Of a stretch of 64,000 nt of DNA, positions 26,629 through 36,181 are shown in pieces. Position 1 is the first letter of the stretch, and each line of letters begins with the position of its first letter. The DNA is from Akkermansiaceae bacterium (GTDB lineage Bacteria > Verrucomicrobiota > Verrucomicrobiia > Verrucomicrobiales > Akkermansiaceae): assembly GCA_018402445.1 (NCBI GenBank), contig JAGYIT010000006.1, forward strand, positions 310,001-374,000, written 5' to 3'. A program made the translations under genes and the position numbers. The notes beneath the pieces were generated by a model. It saw only the letters and a program-made list of their open reading frames with translations, was not told where the DNA came from and did no database searches.

Positions 26629-28308
26629 ATGAATCCCAGATCCCTGACGAAATACCGGCCGTTTCCGGCCGTTGCCCTGCCCGACCGCACATGGCCGGAC
26701 CAGACGATCACCCGCGCGCCGATCTGGTGCTCGGTGGATCTCCGCGACGGCAACCAGGCGCTACCGCAGCCGATGTCGGTGGAGGAGAAGCTCGAGTTCT
26801 TCGACCTGCTGGTGGCGATCGGTTTCAAGGAAATCGAGATCGGTTTTCCCTCCGCCGCCGACACCGAATTCCATTTCTGCCGCAGGCTGATCGAGGAAAA
26901 CCGCATCCCGGAGGACGTGACGATCCAGATCCTGGTGCAGACGCGCGAGCAACTGATCCGCCGCAGCTTCGAGGCCATCGCCGGGGCGCGGCGCGCTATC
27001 GTCCACATCTACAACTCCACCTCGCCACTGCAGCGCCGTGTGACTTTCAGCGATGCCTCGCGGGATTCCATCAGGCAGATCGCCATCGACGGTGCCAAGC
27101 TGGTGAAGGAGCTCGTCCCGACTATCCCGCAGACGGAGGTGGTGCTGCAATACTCGCCGGAGTCCTTCTCGGACACGGAACTGGATTACGCGCTGGAGGT
27201 CTGCTCGGCGGTGATCGGCGTCTGGCAGCCGACGCCGGAGAAAAAGATGATCATCAACCTGCCGGACACCGTCCAGTGGGCTTCGCCAAACGTTCACGCG
27301 GACATGATCGAGTGGATGTGCCGGAACCTGCCGAAGCGCGATGCCGTGACGGTTTCTCTGCACACCCACAACGACCGCGGCACCGGCGTGGCGGCTACGG
27401 AGCTGGGCCTGATGGCGGGCGCGGATCGCGTGGAGGGCACCCTTTTCGGAAACGGCGAGCGTACGGGGAACCTCGACATCGTCACGGTGGCGCTGAACAT
27501 GAACAGCCATGGCATCGCAACCGGCCTCGATTTCTCCGGACTGACCGACATCCGCCTGAAATACGAAAAATTTACCCGCCTGACCGTGCCGGAGCGCCAG
27601 CCCTACGCCGGCGAGCTGGTCTTCACGGCCTTTTCCGGATCACACCAGGACGCGATCAAGAAAGGCCTCGACCGTCGGGAAAAGGAACGCGCCGCGAACC
27701 CTGATCTGCTGTGGGGGGTGCCTTACCTGACCATCGACCCGCAGGACATCGGCCGCTCCTACGAGGCGATCATCCGCATCAACTCGCAGTCCGGAAAAGG
27801 TGGCGTCGCGTACGTGCTGGACCGCGAGCACGGCTTCGACCTGCCGAAGTCGATGCATCCCATCGTCGGGAAATACGTGTATGACCTCGCCGACAAGCTG
27901 GGCCGCGAGCTGGGCGTGGATGAGATCCGCGAGTCGTTCTTCGGGCACTTCGTGAACGTGGAATCACCGCTGCGGCTCACGGACTACGAGCTGATTCACC
28001 AGCCTGGCGGCGGGCATGTGCGTTGCAAGGCCACGGTCTCGGTGGACGGGAAACCGCTTGAAATCGAAGGTGACGGCAACGGCCCGATCAACGCTTTCGT
28101 CCACGCGCTGGAAAAGGCGGGCTTCAAGGATTTCAAGGTGACCGACTACCGCTCCCACGCCGTGCGCGGCGGATCGGATGCGAGCGCGGCGGCCTACGTC
28201 CAGCTCCAGCACGACGACGGACGCCTGCTCTGGGGCACCGGGGTGGATCCCTCCATCGAGATGGCGGGTCTCAAGGCGCTGGTGACAGGGTGGAATCTAC
28301 TGAGGTAG
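26629..28308 (+). CDS. leuA: 2-isopropylmalate synthase
   Basis: This is a 559-residue enzyme of the longer (LeuA type 2) form. It condenses acetyl-CoA and 2-oxoisovalerate in the first committed step of leucine synthesis. The catalytic TIM barrel begins with PIWCSVDLRDGNQALPQP (metal aspartate in DLRDGNQ) and continues with GFKEIEIGFPSAADTEF, HIYNSTSPLQRRVTF, VSLHTHNDRGTGVAATE and GTLFGNGERTGNLDIV. The C-terminal regulatory domain (about 430-559; RCKATVSVDGKPLEIEGDGN, then GGSDASAAAYVQL) is where leucine feedback usually acts. No leader peptide or T-box was seen upstream. Confidence 0.97.
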   Translation: MNPRSLTKYRPFPAVALPDRTWPDQTITRAPIWCSVDLRDGNQALPQPMSVEEKLEFFDLLVAIGFKEIEIGFPSAADTEFHFCRRLIEENRIPEDVTIQILVQTREQLIRRSFEAIAGARRAIVHIYNSTSPLQRRVTFSDASRDSIRQIAIDGAKLVKELVPTIPQTEVVLQYSPESFSDTELDYALEVCSAVIGVWQPTPEKKMIINLPDTVQWASPNVHADMIEWMCRNLPKRDAVTVSLHTHNDRGTGVAATELGLMAGADRVEGTLFGNGERTGNLDIVTVALNMNSHGIATGLDFSGLTDIRLKYEKFTRLTVPERQPYAGELVFTAFSGSHQDAIKKGLDRREKERAANPDLLWGVPYLTIDPQDIGRSYEAIIRINSQSGKGGVAYVLDREHGFDLPKSMHPIVGKYVYDLADKLGRELGVDEIRESFFGHFVNVESPLRLTDYELIHQPGGGHVRCKATVSVDGKPLEIEGDGNGPINAFVHALEKAGFKDFKVTDYRSHAVRGGSDASAAAYVQLQHDDGRLLWGTGVDPSIEMAGLKALVTGWNLLR

Positions 28309-28338
28309 GGACGGGAGCGCCGCTGAGCGCCGTCTCCA
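28309..28338. repeat. Imperfect hairpin directly after leuA
   Basis: The leuA stop is followed immediately by GGGACGGGAGCGC and its near-inverse GCGCCGTCTCC across a 5-6 base loop. There is no T-run, so it may be a REP-type unit or a weak processing or termination structure. The remaining bases to 28475 contain no gene. Confidence 0.4.
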
Positions 28339-28475
28339 CCGGCTATCCGTGGCTGGCAGGTGTTTCTAAGTGCCAACGGCAAGCTTCGCCGCAAGTTATG
28401 GCAGCCCTAGCAAGGCAACCCTGCCCCACGAAAGAGAGTGGACGCTCGCCCGCGCGGAAAATACGCTAACACCGC

Positions 28476-31142
28476 GTGGAGACATTGGAAGCGATCAGGG
28501 AATTTCTGGCGGAGGGAGCGTGGGTAGAGCGGTTCGATGACGAGGTGCGGACTCTTGGCGGGCGGTTGGTGCCACGGGTGAAAGGGCTGCGGCTGGACGG
28601 GGATTCGGAAATTTCCGCTCACGCTGATGTGAACGGCGAGGAGACCGGGGGAGTGTTCTGGCAGGAAGGCGGGGGTGTGGCTTTCGAGACAAGCTGCTCC
28701 TGCGCGGTCGGCGCGTTCTGCGAGCACGGCTTCGCGCTGCTGGGAAAGATCGCGAAGGAGAAAAAACTCGTAAGGTTTCTCGGAAGATCGGCGGCGGAGG
28801 CGGTGGCGATGGAGCTAGGGGCGAGGAAATCCCCGACTCCCAGCACACAGGACGCGCCCGAGCCGGTGTTCGAGCTGGCGGTGCGCAAGGGTGAGGTGGA
28901 TCGCGCGACGAAACTTTTACTCCAGTCGCTCGGCGAGAAGGAACCGCATGAGTGGATTTTCGGCGAGGCTTTCGTGATCTACGGCGACCTCCGTATATCA
29001 CTCGCCGACGTCGGCAAAGGCGGCCAGACCCCGGCGGAAATGCGGGCGATCCGCCAGCTCCGCGAGACCGGGCTTTCCTCAATGATGTCGAACCCGGCCT
29101 GGCGTTTCCTCCTCAGTATGAAATCACGCTCGGTGAACGCGGACGAGGGGCGCGACAAATGGTTCCCCGATCCCGGCCGCGTGCCGGTGGACTCGTTCTG
29201 GCACCAGTTCCGCGGCGAAAAGGTCGCTGAGCTGGAGGCAATGGGTTGGCGCATCTCTTTCGGCGAAGGCGTCGGCCATGAGGTTCACGAGGCGGATCCG
29301 GGGAAATGGCAAACGAAACTCTCGCAGGGCGATGAGGACGACGCTTACGAGGGCGATTTCTCGGACGGCGGCTGGTTCAGCCTCTCGGTGGGCTTCGATG
29401 TAGAAGGCGTGCGCCACGATCTCATGCCCATCCTCGCGGGCTTGCTGAAAGATGATTTCCTCGAAGAGACGCTCGACCGGCCCGACGGCGGCTTCGTCTA
29501 TGCGCCGCTGAAAAACGGCAACGCGCTCAAGCTCCCCATCGGCCGCGTGCGCCGCATCTTACGCCATCTCTCCGCGCTGGTGGATCCGAAGTTTTTCGGA
29601 AAAGCCCGCGTCCACGCCCTGGATGCCGCAGCGTTGGCCGGACTGGAGGGCTTGGGTATCGATACGCCGAAAGGCTTGGCAAAACTCAAGCAGCGATTGG
29701 AGAATTTCTCCAAGGTCGAGGAACTCGACGAGCCGCCGGAGCTTCGCGCCACACTGCGCGATTACCAGAAGGACGGCTTCCGTTGGATGCAGTTTCTCGC
29801 CCGCCACGGCTTGCATGGCATCCTCGCGGACGACATGGGCCTCGGCAAAACCCTCCAGACCCTCGCCCACCTGATGGCGGAGAAAGCCAGCGGCCGTAGC
29901 GGTGGGAGGCCGTCGCTCGTCATCGCGCCGACCTCGGTGGTGCCGAACTGGCGGGCGGAGGCTGTGAAATTCGCGCCCGGCCTGCGGGTGCTCGTTCTCA
30001 ACGGCGCGGACCGCAGGAAATATTTCCGTTCCATCCCGCACGCGGATCTCGTGATCACGTCCTTCGCGCTCCTGCAGCGGGACATCGATAAACTACTAGG
30101 CTTCCAGTATCATATCATGGCGCTCGACGAGGCGCAATACATCAAGAACCCCCGTGCCAAGGTCGCGCAGGCCGCCTGCCGGGTCATCGCGCGGCACCGC
30201 CTCTGCCTTTCCGGCACGCCGATCGAGAACCACCTCGGCGAGCTGTGGAGTCTCATGCATTTCCTCATCCCCGGGTTCCTCGGCACCGAGGACACGTTCC
30301 AGAAAAACTTCCGCAAACCCATCGAGGAGGAGGGCGACGTGGAGAAAAACGCCCTGCTGAAAAAGCGCATCGCCCCGCTCGTCCTGCGCCGCACGAAAGA
30401 TCAGGTGGCGAAGGAGCTGCCGCCGAAGACGATCATGGTGCACCTCGTCGAGCTGCACTCCGACCAGAAGGATCTCTACGAAACCGTCCGCGCCACCATG
30501 GACAAGCGCGTCCGCGAAGCCATCGCCGCGCGCGGCATCGAGCAATCCCAGATCGTGTTCCTCGACGCCCTCCTCAAGCTCCGCCAGATCTGCTGTGATC
30601 CCCGCCTGCTGCCCCCCGATTTCGCCGACGGAGTCCGCCGCTCCGCGAAGCTCGATTATCTAACAGAGCTTCTGGAAACGCTGATCGAGGAAGGCCGCCG
30701 CATCCTCATTTTCTCTCAGTTCACCACCATGCTCGCGCTCATCGAGGAGCATCTCGTGAAAACGAAAGTGCCTTTCCTCAAGCTCACCGGCGGCTCGAAG
30801 GATCGGGGCGCGCTCGTCGAGAAATTCCAGTCCGGGAAATTTCCCGTGTTCCTCATTTCCCTCAAAGCCGGCGGCACCGGCCTCAACCTCACCGCCGCCG
30901 ACACGGTCATCCACTACGACCCCTGGTGGAACCCCGCCGCCGAGGCGCAGGCCACCGACCGCGCCTACCGCATCGGCCAGGACAAGCCCGTCTTCGTCCA
31001 CAAGCTCCTCTGCCAGGACACCGTCGAGGAACGCATCCACCGCCTCCAGATCGAGAAAGCCAAGCTCGCCGACGGCCTCCTCGCCGACGCGGATGTGGTG
31101 AGGAAAATCAACGCCACGATGATCCGCGAGCTGCTGGGGTGA
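28476..31142 (+). CDS. SNF2-family helicase with SWIM zinc finger
   Basis: This 888-residue cytosolic ATPase begins with GTG. Near the N-terminus a SWIM-type zinc motif is seen (CSCAVGAFCEHGFALL). The ATPase core has motif I DDMGLGKTLQTLAHL, motif Ia VIAPTSVVPNW, motif II LDEAQYIKNP (the DExx box), motif III LCLSGTPIENHLGELWSL, and the second lobe with ILIFSQFTTMLALIEEHL, GGTGLNLTAADTVIHYDPWW and the arginine finger in ATDRAYRIGQ. Such bacterial RapA/HepA-like proteins remodel protein-nucleic acid complexes; the target here is unknown. It is followed by trmD 145 bases downstream. Confidence 0.95.
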   Translation: METLEAIREFLAEGAWVERFDDEVRTLGGRLVPRVKGLRLDGDSEISAHADVNGEETGGVFWQEGGGVAFETSCSCAVGAFCEHGFALLGKIAKEKKLVRFLGRSAAEAVAMELGARKSPTPSTQDAPEPVFELAVRKGEVDRATKLLLQSLGEKEPHEWIFGEAFVIYGDLRISLADVGKGGQTPAEMRAIRQLRETGLSSMMSNPAWRFLLSMKSRSVNADEGRDKWFPDPGRVPVDSFWHQFRGEKVAELEAMGWRISFGEGVGHEVHEADPGKWQTKLSQGDEDDAYEGDFSDGGWFSLSVGFDVEGVRHDLMPILAGLLKDDFLEETLDRPDGGFVYAPLKNGNALKLPIGRVRRILRHLSALVDPKFFGKARVHALDAAALAGLEGLGIDTPKGLAKLKQRLENFSKVEELDEPPELRATLRDYQKDGFRWMQFLARHGLHGILADDMGLGKTLQTLAHLMAEKASGRSGGRPSLVIAPTSVVPNWRAEAVKFAPGLRVLVLNGADRRKYFRSIPHADLVITSFALLQRDIDKLLGFQYHIMALDEAQYIKNPRAKVAQAACRVIARHRLCLSGTPIENHLGELWSLMHFLIPGFLGTEDTFQKNFRKPIEEEGDVEKNALLKKRIAPLVLRRTKDQVAKELPPKTIMVHLVELHSDQKDLYETVRATMDKRVREAIAARGIEQSQIVFLDALLKLRQICCDPRLLPPDFADGVRRSAKLDYLTELLETLIEEGRRILIFSQFTTMLALIEEHLVKTKVPFLKLTGGSKDRGALVEKFQSGKFPVFLISLKAGGTGLNLTAADTVIHYDPWWNPAAEAQATDRAYRIGQDKPVFVHKLLCQDTVEERIHRLQIEKAKLADGLLADADVVRKINATMIRELLG

Positions 31143-31286
31143 TTACTTCGCATCAAACCCGCTGCTTACCAAGCCGGGGGCGAGGCGCGCGAGCTTTCCG
31201 GCCAAGCCCCGGTCTTGCCACACGGCGTGTTTTCCCTACGTTTCATCCATTCATCGTAACTTGAAGAAGTTGGCGAATCAGCGTTC

Positions 31287-31958
31287 ATGAAAATAGACAT
31301 CCTCACCCTCTTTCCCGAGATCGCACTCGCGCCACTGGGCGATTCGATTATCCTGCGCGCTCGGAACGCGGGGCTGGCGGAGGTGCGCGCGCACAACCTC
31401 CGCGATTGGGCCGAGGACAAGCACCGCCGCGTGGACGATTCGCCCTGCGGCGGCGGGCCGGGGATGGTGCTTCAGCCCGGCCCCTTGCATACGGCGATCA
31501 CCGCGCTGAAAAAGGCAAACACTCGCGTGATCCTGATGACCCCGCAGGGCGCACCGCTGAAACAGGCCCGCGTCCGCCAGCTTTCCGCCGAATCCCATCT
31601 CCTCATCGTCTGCGGGCACTACGAAGGCATCGACCACCGCATCGTCGAGACCCTCATCGACGAGGAAATCTCCATCGGCGATTACGTCCTAACCAACGGT
31701 GCCCTCGCCGCCGCCGTGCTGTGCGACGCCGTCATCCGCCTGCTGCCCGGCGCGCTCGGCGACGAGCGCTCCGCTGTCGAGGAATCCTTCTCCGATCCCA
31801 ATCTGTTAGAAGCGCCGTGCTACACGCGGCCCGTCGATTTCATGGGCATGAAAGTCCCGGATGTTTTGCTAGGCGGAAACCACGCGAAGATCGGGGCCTG
31901 GCGGAGGGAAAAGGCGGCGGAGCGGACACGCGAAAACCGACCCGACCTGAGCCGTTAG
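31287..31958 (+). CDS. trmD: tRNA (guanine37-N1)-methyltransferase
   Basis: This 223-residue SPOUT methyltransferase uses SAM to methylate G37 of tRNAs, preventing frameshifting. The signature blocks are all present: MKIDILTLFPEI, DDSPCGGGPGMVLQPGPL, ILMTPQGAPLKQA, the knotted SAM site LLIVCGHYEGIDHRIVE, EISIGDYVLTNGALAA and CYTRPVDFMGMKVPDVLLGG. It is usually in an operon with rpsP, rimM and rplS; here those genes are absent. Confidence 0.97.
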   Translation: MKIDILTLFPEIALAPLGDSIILRARNAGLAEVRAHNLRDWAEDKHRRVDDSPCGGGPGMVLQPGPLHTAITALKKANTRVILMTPQGAPLKQARVRQLSAESHLLIVCGHYEGIDHRIVETLIDEEISIGDYVLTNGALAAAVLCDAVIRLLPGALGDERSAVEESFSDPNLLEAPCYTRPVDFMGMKVPDVLLGGNHAKIGAWRREKAAERTRENRPDLSR

Positions 31959-32016
31959 CAATCCAAAGGAATCGTGGGGGCGATCTTCGGTCGCCCACCC
32001 AACCCGCTCCAACCGA

Positions 32017-32097
32017 TCAATCCACCCAATTCCCGAGCGTCAGGTTCGGAACGCGCTGGAACTCCGAAGTGTTGTTGACCACCGACTCAGCCAAGCC
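32017..32097 (-). pseudogene. C-terminal relic of a VapC-type PIN toxin
   Basis: A minus-strand reading of about 26 residues, ESVVNNTSEFQRVPNLTLGN followed by WVD and a stop at 32017, matches the typical end of VapC ribonucleases (VTxNxxEFxRVPxLxxENW). It lies immediately downstream of, and out of frame with, the intact PIN gene, so it belongs to a different, decayed toxin. Confidence 0.65.
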
Positions 32098-32497
32098 CCT
32101 GTCCGTCGAGAAAATCGCGCGGCGTGCTTACCCACATTCCGTAAACCCTCGTGCCAAGCAATATCCCGAAATCACCCTTATCCAAGGTCAGCAGCACCTC
32201 GCATTCCGCAGCCAGGGCGGAAATGAGCACCGGCTTGTCCTTGGAAGCGGTAAGCAAAAGCGGTCTTACGCTGGTGAGCGCGTTCGGTACCCACTCGACC
32301 TTCGCCCGCAAGTCCGGCCACCTCAGCACCGCCTCTTCGCCCAGCTTGCCGATGTTCCTGGCCGTTTCCGCCCGGCAATAGCCCGCCGAAACCAGATTCC
32401 AGCCCCGGTCGTCCGAGATTTCCGTGATCAGCCGGGAAAGCGATTTTCCGGAACCACAGGCCGATAATAGCACGCTGCTATCCAGGAAAATCCTCAC
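32087..32497 (-). CDS. PIN-domain ribonuclease (VapC-like toxin)
   Basis: This 136-residue protein begins MRIFLDSSVLLSACGSGKS, carrying the first PIN aspartate, and ends with LLTLDKGDFGILLG, the typical acidic site near the C-terminus. A central YCRAETARNIGKLGEEA supplies the conserved glutamate. The start overlaps the antitoxin stop by 4 bases (32494-32497). PIN toxins cleave RNA in the cytosol. Confidence 0.88.
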   Translation of the reverse strand: MRIFLDSSVLLSACGSGKSLSRLITEISDDRGWNLVSAGYCRAETARNIGKLGEEAVLRWPDLRAKVEWVPNALTSVRPLLLTASKDKPVLISALAAECEVLLTLDKGDFGILLGTRVYGMWVSTPRDFLDGQGLG

Positions 32498-32736
32498 GCC
32501 TTGTCGGCCTTTCTCCAGAATTCCTCCGTGTCCTTTTCATCGTCCTCAATCCAGCCCCGCAGGATTTTCTCCGGGATATCGCGCACAGGCAAAGCCTCCG
32601 CCGGTTGCAGGAAAATCCCGCCGTCCCTCATCTCCACCAGCATCATGGGATGCTCGGCGGTATCGAGTCCCAGCTTGCGGCGCATTTCCGGCGGCAAGGT
32701 GATCGTGCCTCGCTTAGATATGGGGATGCTTGTCAT
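32494..32736 (-). CDS. AbrB/MazE-type antitoxin
   Basis: From the ATG at 32736 this 80-residue protein starts with the swapped-hairpin DNA-binding domain: MTSIPISKRGTITLPPEMRR, then KLGLDT. It is followed by an acidic helical tail (IEDDEKDTEEFWRKADKA) that would bind the PIN toxin. Overlap with the toxin gene and the AbrB-PIN pairing make a type II toxin-antitoxin module likely. A TTG 5 codons upstream is a less likely start. Confidence 0.86.
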   Translation of the reverse strand: MTSIPISKRGTITLPPEMRRKLGLDTAEHPMMLVEMRDGGIFLQPAEALPVRDIPEKILRGWIEDDEKDTEEFWRKADKA

Positions 32737-32838
32737 GCCGTAAAGCTGCAATGCAGCAATGCAGATGTCAAGATGCCGGTTTCATATTTGGAATGTCACG
32801 CAATGGGCGGTAACCTGCCAAAAACCGACCGCGACTCC

Positions 32839-34017
32839 ATGAAACCCACCCTCCTCCTCCTTTTCCTCACCGCCGCCGCCCACGCGAAGACCCTGAAAAT
32901 CGAAGCCGGGCCGCACCACCGCATTCACACAGTCGTGACCGTTCCCGCGCCCGATGATATGCCAGAAAATCCCGGCCTAAGAAACTCCACCGGATCGATA
33001 CTCCCGCTCCAGCTTTCCGATGACGGCACCGCGACCTTCATCCTGCCCGAGCTCGCGGCGGGGAAAACGGCGGAGTTCGCGCTCGTTTCCATGGGGAACG
33101 CGGCGGCGGAGAATGCCGTGGCGCTTGAGAAGGAGGACGGAGTCTCGCTATCGGTGGCGGGGAAAGCGGCGGTAGGATTTGTGGGCGTGGTGAAGGAACT
33201 GCCGCGCGAGGGCATCGATCCGGTTTTCCTGCGCGGCGGATACCTGCATCCGATCCGGACACCTACGGGAAATATAGTAACTGACGATTACCCCGCGAAC
33301 CACACTCATCACCACGGTGTCTGGACGGCGTGGACGAGCACCGTTTTCCAGGGCCGCAAGCCGGACTTCTGGAACATGGGTGCGCGGAAGGGGAAAGTGG
33401 ATTGCAAGGCGGTCGCTTTCTCATGGAGCGGCGCGGTTCACGCGGGGCTGGAGGCAGAGAACGAATACACCGACCTCACCTCCGGCAAGCCCGTCGTGGC
33501 GCTCAACGAGAGCTGGACGGTCAAGGCCTTCGCCGTCACGGACGTGAAAAACCCGCATCACCTCCTGGAACTCGCCTTCGTCCACACCATGGCGGGCGAT
33601 GACGATCTGGAGCTTCCCCGACACCGTTACGGCGGCCTCGGAATCCGCGGCAGGGCGGAGTGGGACGGGATCGGCAAGGCCGCTTTCCTCACCTCCGAAG
33701 GCGTCACCGACCGCGACGAGGCCAATTCCAAACCCGCCCGCTGGGTCGCCATGACAGGCGCGGCGGGAGAGGGGAAAGCCGGTATCGCAATCCTGGGCCA
33801 CCCCGCGAATTTCCGCGCCCCGCAGCCCATCCGAATCCACCCGGCGGAGCCTTTCATCTCCTTCGCCCCGCAGATGGCCGGCGACATGAAAATCACCCAC
33901 GGTGAGGAATATCGCTCCGCCTACCGTTTCGTGGCCTTCGACGGCGAGCCGGACAAGGAACTCCTCGACCGCCTCTGGCACGATTACGCCGAGCCGCCGA
34001 CGGCCACTTGGGAGTGA
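32839..34017 (+). CDS. DUF6807 (PmoA-like) secreted protein
   Basis: From the ATG at 32839 the protein has 392 residues with a signal peptide (KPTLLLLFLTAAAHAKT). The body contains ANHTHHHGVWTAWTS and LNESWTVKAFAV...LELAFVHTM, then RYGGLGIRGRAEW and a terminal FISFAPQMAGDMKITHGEEY with YRFVAFDG. These are typical of the DUF6807 family, common in Verrucomicrobia and Planctomycetes near sugar-catabolic genes. The histidine-rich block suggests a metal or substrate site. Its 3' end overlaps the convergent GH57 gene by 34 bases. The exact function is unknown. Confidence 0.82.
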   Translation: MKPTLLLLFLTAAAHAKTLKIEAGPHHRIHTVVTVPAPDDMPENPGLRNSTGSILPLQLSDDGTATFILPELAAGKTAEFALVSMGNAAAENAVALEKEDGVSLSVAGKAAVGFVGVVKELPREGIDPVFLRGGYLHPIRTPTGNIVTDDYPANHTHHHGVWTAWTSTVFQGRKPDFWNMGARKGKVDCKAVAFSWSGAVHAGLEAENEYTDLTSGKPVVALNESWTVKAFAVTDVKNPHHLLELAFVHTMAGDDDLELPRHRYGGLGIRGRAEWDGIGKAAFLTSEGVTDRDEANSKPARWVAMTGAAGEGKAGIAILGHPANFRAPQPIRIHPAEPFISFAPQMAGDMKITHGEEYRSAYRFVAFDGEPDKELLDRLWHDYAEPPTATWE

Positions 34018-35141
34018 AGATCCGCCCGTTTTCCGAGATCACGGAGCGCGCCCATGAACACCTCGTGCGCCGCTCGCGGGCTGCGGTAGGGGGAGAAATA
34101 GCTGGTTACCTGGCCGTCGCTGCCGCCTTTCGTGGACATCCAGTAAAGATGATCCGATGACTGCAACGAACCCCACTCGGCGATGAGATCCGCCTCGCCG
34201 CTGGCCATGACGGGGCTTTCGAGATCACTCAACGTTTTGAGGGCCTCGCGCTGCATCGCGTTGCCGGCCCATGCGGAAAGGTCGCGCTCGGCGTCGGTCC
34301 ACGAGGTGGGTTCCGGGCAATCGTATTCGTCCTTCGCCGGGTAAATCGATACCGCCTCGGAGGGCGTGACCCATTGCGCGCCGGATTCGATCAGGACATC
34401 CGGCACTTTCCGCCAGAACTCATAGATGCCCTGCTCCTTTTTCTGGTGCTCGCCGATCGACTCGTAATCCATGAACAGGTTCACGAGATCCCCGGGCGAC
34501 TGGCCGATCCATGCCGTGAATTTTTCCCATGTCAGCGGGAAACCGCTCCACGAGGGATCGGAGAAACGGAAGGCGAGGTCGTTGGAAAGGGTGTGGTTGC
34601 GCATCAGGGTCTTGATGAGTGCGGTGCCGGGGGCGCGGTGGATGAAATTCGGCGACGGCCCGTCCGTGAAAGCGGGCGTGCCTTCCGCGATCACGCCGTC
34701 GAAGCCCATTGTCTCCGCCCGTGCCGCAATCGCGTTGTCATAGATCAGCTCCGAGTTGCGGAATACGCTGGGCCGCACCGCGAAGCATTCCTCCATGAGA
34801 CCGAGGTGCATGTCGCACTGCCGCTGGAACTCCGTCTCGGAATACAGGAACGCGAGCGAGTGGTAATACGTTTCCGCGAGAAGCTCCACACCGCCGGTGG
34901 CGACGAGCTCTTGGAAGGACTCCAGCACATCGGGCCGGAACTCGCGAAACTGCTCGATCACCGTCCCGCTCATCGAAAGCGCCATGCGGAACAGGCCGTG
35001 GCTTTCCTCGATGAGCTTGCGAAACATCTCGTTGGCCGGCAGGTAGCACCTGTCGGCGACGCGGTTCAGGATCTCGCGGTTGAGCTTCTCATCGAGTCGG
35101 TGCGGCTGGTGCACCTGGAAATAAAGGCAAACGTCGGGCAT
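33984..35141 (-). CDS. Glycoside hydrolase family 57 (alpha-amylase type)
   Basis: Starting at MPDVCLYFQVHQPHRLDEKL this is a 385-residue GH57 enzyme without a signal peptide, so it acts in the cytosol on alpha-glucans such as glycogen or maltodextrin. The five family motifs are recognisable: FQVHQPHRL, GGVELLAETYYHSL, SVFRNSELIYDN (nucleophile glutamate), NLFMDYESIGEHQ (acid/base aspartate) and the late WMSTKGGSDG. An upstream in-frame ATG at 35178 would add 12 residues, but the family normally begins at the chosen methionine. Confidence 0.9.
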   Translation of the reverse strand: MPDVCLYFQVHQPHRLDEKLNREILNRVADRCYLPANEMFRKLIEESHGLFRMALSMSGTVIEQFREFRPDVLESFQELVATGGVELLAETYYHSLAFLYSETEFQRQCDMHLGLMEECFAVRPSVFRNSELIYDNAIAARAETMGFDGVIAEGTPAFTDGPSPNFIHRAPGTALIKTLMRNHTLSNDLAFRFSDPSWSGFPLTWEKFTAWIGQSPGDLVNLFMDYESIGEHQKKEQGIYEFWRKVPDVLIESGAQWVTPSEAVSIYPAKDEYDCPEPTSWTDAERDLSAWAGNAMQREALKTLSDLESPVMASGEADLIAEWGSLQSSDHLYWMSTKGGSDGQVTSYFSPYRSPRAAHEVFMGALRDLGKRADLHSQVAVGGSA

Positions 35142-35317
35142 GGGTTGTGGAGGGTTTGGAGCAGCGGGGACAGCCATGAAACGTCGGCGCGGACCGGAAT
35201 TTATCGCATGGCGTATTTTCCCCCCTTTAAGCAATGCGCAGGCCAAGCGGCGGCGCATTGCCGCGCGGGCTTATGAATCGGATTGATGCGGGGACGGCAG
35301 GAATCCGCCATCCGTTC

Positions 35318-35950
35318 TCAGTGATCGAGTTTCAGCTTCTTGAGCTTCGGCTCGACGACATATTTGCAATAGCCGTTCTTCGACTTGTTCGCGAAATAAT
35401 ATCCCTGGTGGTAGTTTTCCGCCGGGTAGAATACGGGTGCCTTGGTGATTTCCGTCACGATCGGGTTGTCGAAATTTTCCTGCGCCGCCTTCTTCGAGGC
35501 TTCCGCCACTTTCTTTTGCTCGTCGTTCTCGTAGAAAATCGCGGAGCGGTATTGGGTGCCGATGTCGTTGCCCTGGCGGTTGAGCTGGGTCGGGTCGTGG
35601 AGATCCCAGAACCACGCTAGCACGCGTTCGAGAGGAATTTTTTTCGGATCGAAGACGACACGCACTACCTCGGCGTGCCCGGTGGTGCCGGTGGTGATGT
35701 CCTCGTAGGTGGGGTCTTTCGTTTCGCCGCCCATGTAGCCAGAAACGGCGGCATGCACGCCCTCGATCTGGTCGTAGGCGGCCTCGGCGCACCAGAAACA
35801 GCCTGCTCCGAGGGTGACCACCTCATGACCTTCTGGGACTTCAGGCATTGCGGCGGGTTTCTTGGCATTTTCGTCCATTTTCGTTTCGGTTTGGCAGGAC
35901 GCTAGGTTCGGGATCGCGAGACACAAGGCAAGCAGCAGTTTTTTCATCAT
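35318..35950 (-). CDS. msrA: Peptide-methionine (S)-S-oxide reductase, lipoprotein form
   Basis: A 210-residue protein. The N-terminus KKLLLALCLAIPNLASCQTE is a lipoprotein signal with lipobox LASC, so the enzyme would be tethered to a membrane outside the cytosol. The MsrA core has the catalytic cysteine in LGAGCFWCAEAAYDQIEGV, then SGYMGGETKDPTYEDI, HAEVVRVVFDP, GTQYRSAIFY and AENYHQGYYFAN. It repairs oxidised methionines in exported proteins. It is bordered by the GH57 gene on the left and by decayed sequence on the right. Confidence 0.95.
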   Translation of the reverse strand: MMKKLLLALCLAIPNLASCQTETKMDENAKKPAAMPEVPEGHEVVTLGAGCFWCAEAAYDQIEGVHAAVSGYMGGETKDPTYEDITTGTTGHAEVVRVVFDPKKIPLERVLAWFWDLHDPTQLNRQGNDIGTQYRSAIFYENDEQKKVAEASKKAAQENFDNPIVTEITKAPVFYPAENYHQGYYFANKSKNGYCKYVVEPKLKKLKLDH

Positions 35951-36181
35951 GCCAATAGGATACGCGGAAAGCGGAGGAATTCCTCAGGAAATTTCCTCTG
36001 ATTGTGCGGCCTTGCGCCACATGCGGAAAAGGGGTTTGTTGGAACATGCTCGGAACCTGACTCGAACTCGATTCCATGGGCGATCTTGAGGTGCCCTCCG
36101 CCGCTCTAAAAAAGCCATGCTTTTGCGTAATTCGGTGACGAAGAACGAGGCAGAGATGCTAGCGTCGGAGGATAGGATACC
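35951..36181. other. Intergenic decay region
   Basis: No gene is supported. The first part holds the msrA promoter side. The part after about 36060 reads in places like the middle of a REP-associated transposase but is broken by stops; it leads into the relic at 36182. Confidence 0.4.
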
